Of a DNA stretch of 11,284 nucleotides, positions 5,118 through 11,284 are shown piece by piece. This stretch comes from an uncultured Rothia sp. Its GTDB lineage: Bacteria; Actinomycetota; Actinomycetes; Actinomycetales; Micrococcaceae. The notes under the pieces were generated by a model. The model was not told the origin of the DNA, did not search any database, and saw nothing but the letters and a program-made list of their open reading frames with translations. The stretch covers positions 1 through 11,284 of the forward strand of contig CALGXU010000056.1 in NCBI GenBank assembly GCA_937935205.1, read 5' to 3'. Numbering within the stretch: position 1 is the stretch's first letter; every line of letters starts with the position of its first letter. The translations under genes and the position numbers were made by a program.

Positions 5118-6257
5118 ATGACTTACGGCCTGAACCTGCCCGAATACCCCTGGGAGGCGCTCGCCCCCTACCGTGCTACCGCAGCCGCCCACCCGGACGG
5201 TCCGGTGGACCTGTCCATCGGCACCCCGGTCGACCCGACCCCGCAGAACATTCGTGAGGCGCTGGCGGCCGCCTCCGACGCACCCGGCTACCCGACCACC
5301 CACGGCACCCCCGCCCTGCGTGAGGCTATTGCCGAGTGGTTTGCGCGCCGCCGCGGCGTGACCGGTCTGAACCCTGACGCGATCATGCCCACGGTCGGTT
5401 CGAAGGAGCTCGTGGCGTGGCTGCCGTTCCTGCTGGGCCTGGGCCCGGGCGATGTGGTCGTGTACCCGCGCGTTGCGTACCCCACCTACGATATGGGTGC
5501 GCGTTTTGCCCGCGCCGAGTCTGTGCCCGCCGACAGCCTGGACGAGTTGGATGCCGACACCCGCAGCCGTGTGAAGCTGGTTTGGGTGAACTCCCCGGCG
5601 AACCCGAACGGCGTGGTGCGTACCGTGGAGCAGCTGCGTGAGATTGTGGCGCAGGCGCGTGAAATCGGTGCCGTGGTGGCGTCCGATGAGTGCTACGCGG
5701 AGCTCGGTTGGGGTGCCTGGGATGAGGCGCGCGGCGGTCAGCCGGTGCCGTCCATCCTGGATCCTCGCGTGTGCGATGGCGACTTCACCGGCCTGTTTGC
5801 CGTGTACTCGCTGTCGAAGCAGTCGAACCTCGCCGGTTACCGTGCCGCGTTCATTGCCGGTGCCCCCGAGCTGATGCCGAACCTGATCAATAGCCGCAAG
5901 CACGCCGGCATGATTGTGCCCGCCCCCGTGCAGGCTGCCATGATGGTGGCGCTGGCTGATGAAGCGCATGTGGCGGCGCAGAAGGACCTGTACCGTGCCC
6001 GCCGCGAGGTGCTGGAGGAGGCGATTATCGCCGCCGGTGGTCGCATCGAGAATTCTGAGGCTGGCCTGTACCTGTGGACCACTTTCGGCGAGTCTACTTG
6101 GGATTCGATTGGCCGCCTGGCGGAGCTGGGTATTATTGCTGGCCCCGGCGTGTTCTACGGCGAGGACGGCGAAGGCTACGTGCGCATCGCCCTGACCGCC
6201 TCCGATGAGGCTGTGGCGAAGGCTGCTGAGCGTCTGAAGGCATCTGCATCTAAGTAA
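5118..6257 (+). CDS. dapC: Succinyldiaminopimelate aminotransferase DapC (class I/II PLP aminotransferase)
   Basis: This 379-residue PLP enzyme very likely transfers an amino group from glutamate to N-succinyl-2-amino-6-ketopimelate, making N-succinyl-diaminopimelate for lysine and peptidoglycan. Fold type I features are visible: the GYPTTHGTPALREAIAEWF N-terminal substrate motif (57-75), NSPANPNG (158-165) contacting the cofactor ring, SDECYAE (189-195) with Asp190 pairing to the pyridine N and Tyr193 to its oxygen, SLSKQSNLAGYR (231-242) with the Schiff-base lysine Lys234, and Arg356 in GYVRIALT for the substrate carboxylate. The frame is open to an ATG at 5082, but 5118 is preferred because AGGTG lies correctly before it and the protein then begins MTYGLNLPEYPW. 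Placement after fdxA matches the dapC locus of corynebacteria and the Rv1178 locus. A related N-acetyl-ornithine or aspartate aminotransferase activity is the alternative. Confidence 0.85.
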   Translation: MTYGLNLPEYPWEALAPYRATAAAHPDGPVDLSIGTPVDPTPQNIREALAAASDAPGYPTTHGTPALREAIAEWFARRRGVTGLNPDAIMPTVGSKELVAWLPFLLGLGPGDVVVYPRVAYPTYDMGARFARAESVPADSLDELDADTRSRVKLVWVNSPANPNGVVRTVEQLREIVAQAREIGAVVASDECYAELGWGAWDEARGGQPVPSILDPRVCDGDFTGLFAVYSLSKQSNLAGYRAAFIAGAPELMPNLINSRKHAGMIVPAPVQAAMMVALADEAHVAAQKDLYRARREVLEEAIIAAGGRIENSEAGLYLWTTFGESTWDSIGRLAELGIIAGPGVFYGEDGEGYVRIALTASDEAVAKAAERLKASASK

Positions 6258-6271
6258 TGTTGCCGCTAGGG

Positions 6272-6311
6272 AGCTCCTGTAGCTCCTGTAGCTGTGCAGC
6301 TCCGGTAGCTC
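6272..6311. repeat. 9-base tandem repeat, about 4.5 copies
   Basis: Successive units are AGCTCCTGT (6272-6280), AGCTCCTGT (6281-6289), AGCTGTGC (6290-6297), AGCTCCGGT (6298-6306) and AGCTC (6307-6311). Two copies are identical, one has lost a base and one has a single change. It begins 14 bases after the dapC stop, outside any gene, and looks like slipped-strand expansion. The AGCT cores also let the RNA fold in many registers. Confidence 0.7.
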
Positions 6312-6329
6312 ACCAGCCCAAGCGGCAGA

Positions 6330-6371
6330 AAGCCCCCGCGCCCTCCCACCAGGGAGGAAACGCGGGGGCTT
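6330..6371. terminator. Terminator between converging dapC and gluD
   Basis: AAGCCCCCGCG (6330-6340) and CGCGGGGGCTT (6361-6371) make an 11-pair stem. A nested CCTCCC/GGGAGG stem (6342-6347 and 6352-6357) with loop ACCA extends it. It lies 72 bases after the dapC stop and 48 bases after the gluD stop, so it can serve both strands. The - strand has the better tail (CTTTCTGCC) and the + strand the poorer one (CTTCGCTGT). Confidence 0.8.
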
Positions 6372-6419
6372 CGCTGTATCTGCTGATCGCCGCCGGCTGG
6401 GAAGCCTGGACGATACGGG

Positions 6420-7358
6420 CTACTTGCGGCCGCCGGGCAGAACGAACATCTGAACGGTCGGCGGGTTCGGGTTATCCAACTCGCCGGGGATCAGCTCGCG
6501 GGTCACCTTAGCAGAGGTACGCGAGGAGAGTCGATCCGTAATGCCGGTTGCCACGGCCGTCAGGATGAAGTTCACAATCACGAACAGTGCCGCCGCCAGA
6601 AGCAGGGTCTGCAGCACGTTACCGTCACCGGAACCGATGCGGCGTGCCGAAGCGAGCAACTCGGGGTAGGAGATGATGTAACCGAGAGCGGTGTCCTTCA
6701 GAATCACCACGAACTGGCTGAGCATCGAGGGCATCATTGCGGTGAACGCCTGCGGAAGCAGGATCCGAATCAGCGTTTGGGTCGGGGTCAGACCAATCGC
6801 AAGACCCGCCTCGCCCTGACCGCGAGGAAGCTGCTTCACGCCCGAACGCAGCAGCTCAGCAATCACCGAGCCGTTGTACAGGGTCAGACCAATGACCACG
6901 GCGATGAAGGGCAGCTGAGCCGGCGGAAGGCCGCTGTACTTGCCCAAGAACAGCCAGAAGAAAATCATCATGATCAGCACCGGCACGGCGCGGAAGAACT
7001 CCACGACCACGGTACCAATCCAACGGAACACACGGTACTGAGACAGTCGGGCAATACCGAAGACCAGACCGAACGCGATGGAGGTGACCACCGAAACTGC
7101 TGCCGCCGACAGGGTCGAGGCAAGGCCCGGCAGATAATAGGAGGTCCAGGCACGGGCAGTGAACAGGTCGGTCCACTTTTCTGCCTCCAGCTGACCCTTC
7201 TCACCCATCACGGTCAGCACGTACACCGCGAAGATCGCGAAGATGATGAGTGCCGCAATGTTGAAGATGCGGGTGCGACGCTGAGCAATGGGGCCCGGCT
7301 CATCGAAAAGCACCGAGGAAGCGGCGCGGGTTTCATTACTGATAAAGGGGTTTTTCAT
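6420..7358 (-). CDS. gluD: Glutamate-type ABC transporter permease GluD
   Basis: This 312-residue inner-membrane permease of the polar amino acid family (HisM/GlnP type) pairs with GluC to form the channel. Hydrophobic helices lie near residues 31-51, 77-103, 114-138, 150-170, 208-230 and 248-272. The EAA-like loop that docks on the ATPase is RGQGEAGLAIGLT (179-191), preceded by AELLRSG. Compared with GluC it has an N-terminal cytoplasmic extension of about 30 residues with an extra helix and a hydrophilic C-terminal tail of about 38 residues; both are usual for GluD in corynebacteria as far as I recall. The ATG at 7358 overlaps the gluC TGA by four bases (ATGA), which implies translational coupling. 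It is the last gene of the operon, ending just before the shared terminator. Confidence 0.88.
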   Translation of the reverse strand: MKNPFISNETRAASSVLFDEPGPIAQRRTRIFNIAALIIFAIFAVYVLTVMGEKGQLEAEKWTDLFTARAWTSYYLPGLASTLSAAAVSVVTSIAFGLVFGIARLSQYRVFRWIGTVVVEFFRAVPVLIMMIFFWLFLGKYSGLPPAQLPFIAVVIGLTLYNGSVIAELLRSGVKQLPRGQGEAGLAIGLTPTQTLIRILLPQAFTAMMPSMLSQFVVILKDTALGYIISYPELLASARRIGSGDGNVLQTLLLAAALFVIVNFILTAVATGITDRLSSRTSAKVTRELIPGELDNPNPPTVQMFVLPGGRK

Positions 7359-8038
7359 CGCTTCACCGCCAGCTTACGAGAGGACCAGGTGGTCAGGACA
7401 CCAATGGGAACAACAATAATCACGAAGCCCATTGCGAAGATCATGAAGATGGCAAGCACCATGTTCGCGTCGAACTCGATCATGGACTTCATCATGCCGG
7501 AGGCTTCAGCCACCGACGCCACGGAAGCCACGGTCGTGTTCTTCGCCAAAGCAATCAGGGTGTTACCGAGCGGGGTGATGGAACCGCGCAGAGCCTGCGG
7601 GAAAATCACCAGACGGGCGGTGTCGAAGAAGCCCAGACCGATAGCGCGGGCTGCCTCGGCCTGACCCTTCGGCACGGTGTTCACACCCGAACGAATCGCC
7701 TCGCAGACAAATGCCGCGTGGTAAATCGATAGCACAATCACCGCGTACACGAAGAAGTTCGTGTCGAAGTCGTGCGAGAAGGAGAGCTGGAACTGAGTCC
7801 ACACACCCAGAATCGCCAGGGTCATCAGAATGGTCAGCGGGGTGTTACGCACCAGGTGCACGTAGGCGGTACCCGCCCATCGCAGAGACGGGACGGGGCT
7901 GATACGCATGAGCGCGAGCACGGTACCGATGACGAAGGAACCAATAGCCGCCCAGAAGGTCAGCTCAATATTGGTCATGAAGGCGCCGAGCACATCGTAC
8001 TTGGCTAGGAGGGCGCCGAGTTGGTCAAAGAATGACAT
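7355..8038 (-). CDS. gluC: Glutamate-type ABC transporter permease GluC
   Basis: This 227-residue permease subunit of a polar amino acid importer has hydrophobic segments near residues 20-45, 58-80, 95-113 and 192-216, with one or two shorter ones around the docking loop. The HLVRNTPLTIL segment (61-71) is the typical start of this permease domain. The EAA docking loop reads KGQAEAARAIGL (124-135), after CEAIRSGVNTVP, and contacts the GluA ATPase. The ATG at 8038 has AGAGAGG about eight bases upstream. It starts 16 bases after the gluB stop and overlaps gluD by four bases, so it is mid-operon. The permease fold does not reveal the exact amino acid carried; glutamate is inferred from the gluABCD order known in C. 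glutamicum. Confidence 0.9.
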   Translation of the reverse strand: MSFFDQLGALLAKYDVLGAFMTNIELTFWAAIGSFVIGTVLALMRISPVPSLRWAGTAYVHLVRNTPLTILMTLAILGVWTQFQLSFSHDFDTNFFVYAVIVLSIYHAAFVCEAIRSGVNTVPKGQAEAARAIGLGFFDTARLVIFPQALRGSITPLGNTLIALAKNTTVASVASVAEASGMMKSMIEFDANMVLAIFMIFAMGFVIIVVPIGVLTTWSSRKLAVKR

Positions 8039-8054
8039 TCGTAAACCTCTCTAA

Positions 8055-8885
8055 CTAGGCGCAGGAGGCGCTCGGGGACGGCGGGTTGGTTTCGGTGTTG
8101 TAGTGGTAGCCGGTGCCTTCGGTGTACTTGGTGACGAGCTTCTCCCAGGTGCCGTCGGCGACCATTTCGTTGATTGCCTTGTTCACGGCTTCGCACTTGT
8201 CGGTGCCCTTGGGCAGGCCCACGCCGTAGCGTTCGGTGGTGAAGGGGGCGCCAACCACCTTCAGCTTGCCCTTGTTGGCCTTGGTAGCCGCCAGGCCGGC
8301 GAGGATGATGTCGTCGGTGGTCACGGCGTCCACCACGCCGCCGTTGAGGGCGACCACACAGTCGGAGTAGCTGTTCTGCTTGACCAGGTTCACGTTCTTG
8401 GCGAACTTATCCTGCACCTTCTGGGCGCTGGTGGAGCCGGTCACGGAGCAGAGGTTCTTGCCGTTGAGGTCGTCCGGGCCGTGAATATCGGTGTTGTCGG
8501 CACGCACCAGCAGGTCCTGACCCGCGGTGTAGTAGGGGCCGGCGAAGTCCACGGTCTTCTTACGGCTATCGGAGATGGAGTAGGTCGCAAAGATCATGTC
8601 CACCTGGCCGTTGTTGAGCATGTTCTCACGGTTGGCGCTGGGGGACTCGACGAACTCAATCTGGTCTTCGGAGTAGCCGAGCTTGCCGGCGACGTAGCGT
8701 GCTACGTCCACGTCGAAGCCGGTGTACTGGTTGCCATCCTGGTAGCCGAGGCCGGGCTGGTCAAACTTGATGCCGATGCGGATCTTGTGGTCGCTGTTTG
8801 CGCTGGAGCATCCGGCGAGAGTACCGGTGAGGGCGAGGGATGCTGCCGCGGCGAGTGCCGCCAGCTTGCGTGAATATTTTTTCAT
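8055..8885 (-). CDS. gluB: Glutamate-type ABC transporter binding lipoprotein GluB
   Basis: This 276-residue extracytoplasmic solute-binding protein is lipid-anchored. Residues 1-26 are a lipoprotein signal: basic MKKYSRK, an alanine-rich hydrophobic core, and the lipobox LAGC with Cys26 as the modified residue. The mature part is a family 3 periplasmic-binding domain: IRIGIKFDQPGLGY at the start, GFDVDVARYVAGKLG (the family signature), MIFATYSISDSRKKTVDFAG, and the domain 2 GVVDAVTTDD segment. It captures the ligand and hands it to GluC/GluD. The open frame runs on to 9002, but that extension overlaps gluA and is not signal-like; the ATG at 8885 has AGGGG correctly placed and gives a clean lipoprotein signal. 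It starts 13 bases after the gluA stop. The ligand could be glutamate, glutamine or aspartate; sequence alone does not settle it. Confidence 0.92.
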   Translation of the reverse strand: MKKYSRKLAALAAAASLALTGTLAGCSSANSDHKIRIGIKFDQPGLGYQDGNQYTGFDVDVARYVAGKLGYSEDQIEFVESPSANRENMLNNGQVDMIFATYSISDSRKKTVDFAGPYYTAGQDLLVRADNTDIHGPDDLNGKNLCSVTGSTSAQKVQDKFAKNVNLVKQNSYSDCVVALNGGVVDAVTTDDIILAGLAATKANKGKLKVVGAPFTTERYGVGLPKGTDKCEAVNKAINEMVADGTWEKLVTKYTEGTGYHYNTETNPPSPSASCA

Positions 8886-8898
8886 GACGATCCCCTGC

Positions 8899-9663
8899 TT
8901 AGTGGTCGATGATCTTGGACAGGAAGTCCTTGGCGCGTTCGCTCTTCGGGTTGGTGAAGAACTCGTCCGGGTGTGCCTCTTCGACGATCTCGCCGTCGGC
9001 AAGGAAGACGATGCGGTCTGCTGCCTTGCGGGCGAAGCCCATCTCGTGGGTCACCACAATCATGGTCATGCCTTCCTTCGCGAGGGAGACCATGGTGTCG
9101 AGCACTTCGTTGACCATTTCGGGGTCGAGCGCGCTGGTGGGTTCATCAAAGAGCATGACCTTGGGCTTCATGGCGAGGGCGCGGGCGATGGCGACGCGCT
9201 GCTGCTGACCGCCGGAAAGCTGGGCGGGCATCTTGTCAGCCTGGGAATCCACACCAACCTTTGCGAGCAGCTGCATAGCTTCTGCTTCTGCCTCTGACTT
9301 GGAGATTTTGCGGATTCGACGGGGGCCGAGAGTCACGTTATCGAGAATGGTCTTGTGGGCAAAGAGGTTGTACGACTGGAAAACCATGCCGACCTCTGCG
9401 CGGAGCTTGGCGAGGGCGCGACCCTCCTTGGGCAGTTCTTGCCCGTCAATCTTGATGGAACCGCTGGAGATGGTTTCGAGGCGGTTGATGGTTCGGCAGA
9501 GGGTTGATTTGCCGGAACCGGAAGGGCCGAGAAGGATGATGACTTCGCCCTTGCCCACGGAAAGGTTGATGTTCTTCAGAACGTGATTAGTGCCGTAGTA
9601 CTTGTTGACGTCGGTAATCTCTACGAGATTTTTCTGTGCTGCGGGAGCTGCCTGTGCGGACAT
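8899..9663 (-). CDS. gluA: Glutamate-type ABC transporter ATP-binding protein GluA
   Basis: This 254-residue cytoplasmic ATPase powers the importer. All nucleotide-binding motifs are intact: Walker A GPSGSGKS (46-53), Q-loop VFQSYNLF with Gln96, signature LSGGQQQR (149-156), Walker B VMLFDE (169-174), D-loop SALD and the switch His206 in THEM. The sequence is typical of the GlnQ/HisP class of polar amino acid ATPases, with the AHKTILDNVTLGP segment after the Q-loop. Two starts are possible: GTG at 9666 and ATG at 9663. The ATG is preferred because AAAGG then lies six bases upstream; for the GTG it would be only three. This is the first gene of gluABCD, and the regulatory region is the 300-base stretch to its right. 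In C. glutamicum this operon is under nitrogen control (AmtR); I see no clear AmtR box here. Confidence 0.94.
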   Translation of the reverse strand: MSAQAAPAAQKNLVEITDVNKYYGTNHVLKNINLSVGKGEVIILLGPSGSGKSTLCRTINRLETISSGSIKIDGQELPKEGRALAKLRAEVGMVFQSYNLFAHKTILDNVTLGPRRIRKISKSEAEAEAMQLLAKVGVDSQADKMPAQLSGGQQQRVAIARALAMKPKVMLFDEPTSALDPEMVNEVLDTMVSLAKEGMTMIVVTHEMGFARKAADRIVFLADGEIVEEAHPDEFFTNPKSERAKDFLSKIIDH

Positions 9664-9803
9664 CACTAACCTTTCGTGTGAGGTGTATCTATGATGCAGG
9701 TTGCATAAATGCTGAGGTTTCAGCTTACTCCCGGCATGTAACGCGCGTGTAAATTATTCGTTTCCCCGTGTAAACACTGTGAATTTTTAAGGACCAATGC
9801 ATA

Positions 9804-9809
9804 GTTATA
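9804..9809 (-). promoter_or_regulatory. Candidate -10 box for gluABCD
   Basis: On the - strand the sequence reads ACTATAACTATG, giving the -10-like hexamer TATAAC inside the AT-rich zone. No good -35 hexamer is present at 16-18 bases. A start near 9797 would give a leader of about 135 bases to gluA that contains the GTGTAAA repeats. Confidence 0.3.
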
Positions 9810-9968
9810 GTATTTTTGACGTGAAAATACGGGTCGAAAACACCCCATCTAGATAAAAGTCTCTGACTAGGAGAAATGCAGATTCCCTTGTGTGCACCTC
9901 TAGGGACCGTCAACCGCCTCCGGCATGTAAATCCCAAGCTGGCAAAAATTTCGAAAAAAGCGCACAAA

Positions 9969-10004
9969 AGTGCCCGATAGGTGAGATAACACCTATCGGG
10001 CACT
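9969..10004 (-). terminator. Strong Rho-independent terminator of galE
   Basis: Perfect 15-pair inverted arms lie at 9969-9983 and 9990-10004 (AGTGCCCGATAGGTG with its complement) around a 6-base loop. On the - strand the stem is followed by TTTTGTGCGCTTTTTT. It starts 32 bases beyond the galE stop. It is the best terminator in the window and insulates gluABCD from galE. Confidence 0.93.
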
Positions 10005-10036
10005 CTTCAACACCCCTCACACGGGGCTAAAACAGC

Positions 10037-11050
10037 TTAGGCTTCGTAACCGTTGGGGTTGTTCTTCTGCCAGTTCCAGTGGTCGCGAACCATGGTCTTA
10101 ATGTCGCGGCTAGCGCTCCAACCCAGATCCGCCAGAGCAGAGGAAGGATCAGCGTAAGAGACCGCAACGTCACCGGGGCGACGATCCACAATCTTGTACG
10201 GCAGCTCCTTACCGCACGCCTCCTCGAACGCGTGCAGAACCTGCAGAACCGAGTAGCCGTTACCGGTACCCAGGTTCCAGGTGTGCAGGCCGCCGTGCTC
10301 AGTAATGTAGTTCAGCGCCTTCAGGTGGCCGTCAGCCAGGTCAACCACGTGGATGTAGTCGCGCACGCCGGTACCGTCAACGGTCGGGTAGTCGTTACCG
10401 AAGACGTTCAGGTGCTCGCGGCGACCCACAGCAACCTGCGCGATGAAGGGAACCAGGTTGTTCGGGATGCCCGCCGGGTCCTCACCGATACGGCCGGACT
10501 CGTGCGCACCAACGGGGTTGAAGTAACGCAGCAGAGCGATGTTCCACTTGGAGTCGGAAGCAGCCAGGTCGACCAGCATGTCCTCGATGTGCTCCTTGGT
10601 GCGGCCGTAGCAGGACTGCGCATCCATGTTCATCTTCTCGATCAGAGGCATGGACTCGGGCTCGCCGTACACGGTAGCGGAGGAGGAGAACACGATGGAG
10701 TGGCAGTCAGCCTCGTCCATTGCGTACAGCAGGTTCAGGGTGCCAGCCACGTTGGTCTGGTAGTACCACAGCGGCTTCTCTGCGGACTCGCCCACAGCCT
10801 TCAGACCCGCAAAGTGAATCACAGCGTCGGGGCGAACCTGCTTGAAGAGAGCCTTCATGCCTTCGAGGTCGAGCAGGTCAACCTTGTGGAACTCGGGGGC
10901 GCGGCCAGCGAGTTCAGCGACGCGCTTGAGGGACTCCTCGGAAGAGTTTGCGAGGTTATCCATGACGACGACGTCGTGGCCTGCCTTGAGCAGTTCAAGT
11001 ACAGTGTGGGAGCCGATGTAGCCGGCGCCGCCGGTAACGAGTACCTTCAT
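10037..11050 (-). CDS. galE: UDP-glucose 4-epimerase GalE
   Basis: This 337-residue NAD-dependent extended SDR enzyme interconverts UDP-glucose and UDP-galactose in the cytoplasm, for galactose breakdown or for galactose in cell-wall and surface glycans. The Rossmann motif GGAGYIGSH is at 7-15. The catalytic triad is Ser124 in SSSATVYG, Tyr148 and Lys152 in YGRTK. RYFNPVGAHESGRIGEDP (175-192) and TGVRDYIHVVDLADGH (227-242) are typical of bacterial GalE, and the length equals the usual 338. The frame stays open to 11140, but the start at 11050 is certain: it has AAAGGA upstream and places the Rossmann motif at the N-terminus. It is a single-gene unit, with a candidate promoter upstream and a strong terminator after it. 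No other Leloir gene is near, which favours a role in supplying UDP-galactose to glycans. Confidence 0.96.
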   Translation of the reverse strand: MKVLVTGGAGYIGSHTVLELLKAGHDVVVMDNLANSSEESLKRVAELAGRAPEFHKVDLLDLEGMKALFKQVRPDAVIHFAGLKAVGESAEKPLWYYQTNVAGTLNLLYAMDEADCHSIVFSSSATVYGEPESMPLIEKMNMDAQSCYGRTKEHIEDMLVDLAASDSKWNIALLRYFNPVGAHESGRIGEDPAGIPNNLVPFIAQVAVGRREHLNVFGNDYPTVDGTGVRDYIHVVDLADGHLKALNYITEHGGLHTWNLGTGNGYSVLQVLHAFEEACGKELPYKIVDRRPGDVAVSYADPSSALADLGWSASRDIKTMVRDHWNWQKNNPNGYEA

Positions 11051-11113
11051 GATGTCCTTTCGGGCTTTATATATCCAGAAAAAGTGCTCCGGATGGGGGA
11101 CAAAAGCTGTTGA

Positions 11114-11133
11114 GCTGTATCTAATAGTACAGC
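11114..11133. promoter_or_regulatory. Quasi-palindrome over the galE -10 box
   Basis: The + strand reads GCTGTATCTAATAGTACAGC. The arms GCTGTA and TACAGC are perfect. With one extra T on the left, CTA and TAG continue the symmetry to nine pairs. A dyad of this size covering a -10 box is a common repressor-site layout. No regulator is recognised. Confidence 0.4.
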
Positions 11134-11149
11134 CGCGCACGGGGTGTAA
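11121..11149 (-). promoter_or_regulatory. Candidate galE promoter
   Basis: On the - strand TTACAC (11149-11144) and TATTAG (11126-11121) are 17 bases apart, each matching consensus at 4 of 6 positions. TACTAT (11129-11124) is an alternative -10. A start near 11113 gives a leader of about 63 bases. The -10 lies inside the quasi-palindrome at 11114-11133. Confidence 0.35.
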
Positions 11150-11284
11150 GTACTGCGGGACACTGTGCGCTTGTGCACTCTAGTGTGAGCATGTGGGAGG
11201 CGCTATTTAGGTGCGTCGACGCTCGCCCCCCACCTAGCTTATAACCCGCGGCTAATCCCACCAGAAATACCACTGGCGGCTCTG

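Larger units (their letters stand above)
9664..10036 (-). other. gluA-galE intergenic region
   Basis: These 373 bases have no gene. Reading leftward, the galE terminator comes first (10004-9969), with a T-rich tail to about 9955, then an AT-richer zone (9747-9860) that should hold the gluABCD promoter. There are short repeats: CCGGCATGTAA occurs at 9731-9741 and again at 9920-9930, and GTGTAAA at 9747-9753 and 9768-9774, 21 bases or two helix turns apart. GCATAAATGC (9703-9712) is a small palindrome in the leader. Confidence 0.55.
11051..11284. other. Region upstream of galE, to the window edge
   Basis: These 234 bases have no gene. They include the galE leader and promoter, then a palindrome GCGTCGACGC (11213-11222) flanked by TAGGTG (11208-11213) and CACCTA (11231-11236). 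An AT patch CTTATAAC near 11238-11245 could be a -10 box of either strand. The gene it would serve is outside the window. Confidence 0.4.

Noticed and set aside
8886..9002. N-terminal extension of gluB to 9002
   Set aside because: It overlaps the gluA coding region in another frame and would destroy the clear lipoprotein signal that starts at 8885.
9801..9812. AmtR-like box before gluA (ATAGTTATAGT)
   Set aside because: The ATAG elements are direct, not the inverted CTAT-N6-ATAG form expected, so nitrogen control cannot be claimed.
11051..11140. Extended galE start at 11140
   Set aside because: The ATG at 11050 has a good ribosome site and places the Rossmann motif at the N-terminus; the extension would also run through the candidate promoter.

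Overview
The window is ordinary core chromosome from a high-GC, mycothiol-making actinobacterium. The gene set (mshB, a 7Fe ferredoxin next to a dapC-type aminotransferase, gluABCD) and the C/G-ending codons point to Actinomycetota. From memory the arrangement and protein sequences look most like Micrococcaceae, perhaps Rothia; that assignment is inference and was not checked by a search. No phage, insertion sequence, CRISPR array, tRNA or rRNA is visible, and I see no candidate for a wholly new multi-gene system. The unusual features are one fusion protein and several non-coding elements.

Left half, all + strand. The window opens inside the C-terminal part of an NADH/NAD+ diphosphatase of the NudC type (1-278). 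Next is typA/bipA (482-2395), a ribosome-binding GTPase, followed by imperfect repeats and a hairpin terminator. A GTG-started mshB (2791-4140) carries an extra four-helix membrane domain at its C-terminus. A 462-base, partly AT-rich gap follows, with a strong hairpin, a DtxR/IdeR-like iron box and a candidate promoter. It leads to fdxA (4603-4923), a 7Fe ferredoxin. A 194-base gap with a long structured inverted repeat and a perfect 14-base palindrome separates fdxA from dapC (5118-6257), the aminotransferase of the succinylase branch of lysine/diaminopimelate synthesis. The order typA - mshB - small membrane protein - fdxC - aminotransferase is also known from M. tuberculosis (Rv1165 to Rv1178 as I recall), so this is an old actinobacterial neighbourhood with genes removed and two apparently fused.

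Right half, all - strand. dapC converges on a four-gene ABC operon read leftward as gluA, gluB, gluC, gluD (9663 down to 6420). It encodes an ATPase, a lipoprotein binding protein and two permeases for glutamate or a related polar amino acid. A hairpin terminator at 6330-6371 lies between the converging genes. Upstream of gluA is a 373-base gap that also holds the strong terminator of galE. galE (11050 down to 10037) encodes UDP-glucose 4-epimerase and is preceded by a quasi-palindrome over its candidate -10 box. The last 230 bases hold no gene.

The genes serve separate housekeeping tasks: nucleotide clean-up and translation stress (nudC, typA), thiol redox and electron transfer (mshB, fdxA), cell-wall precursors (dapC for diaminopimelate or lysine, galE for galactose-containing glycans) and nitrogen/amino acid uptake (gluABCD).
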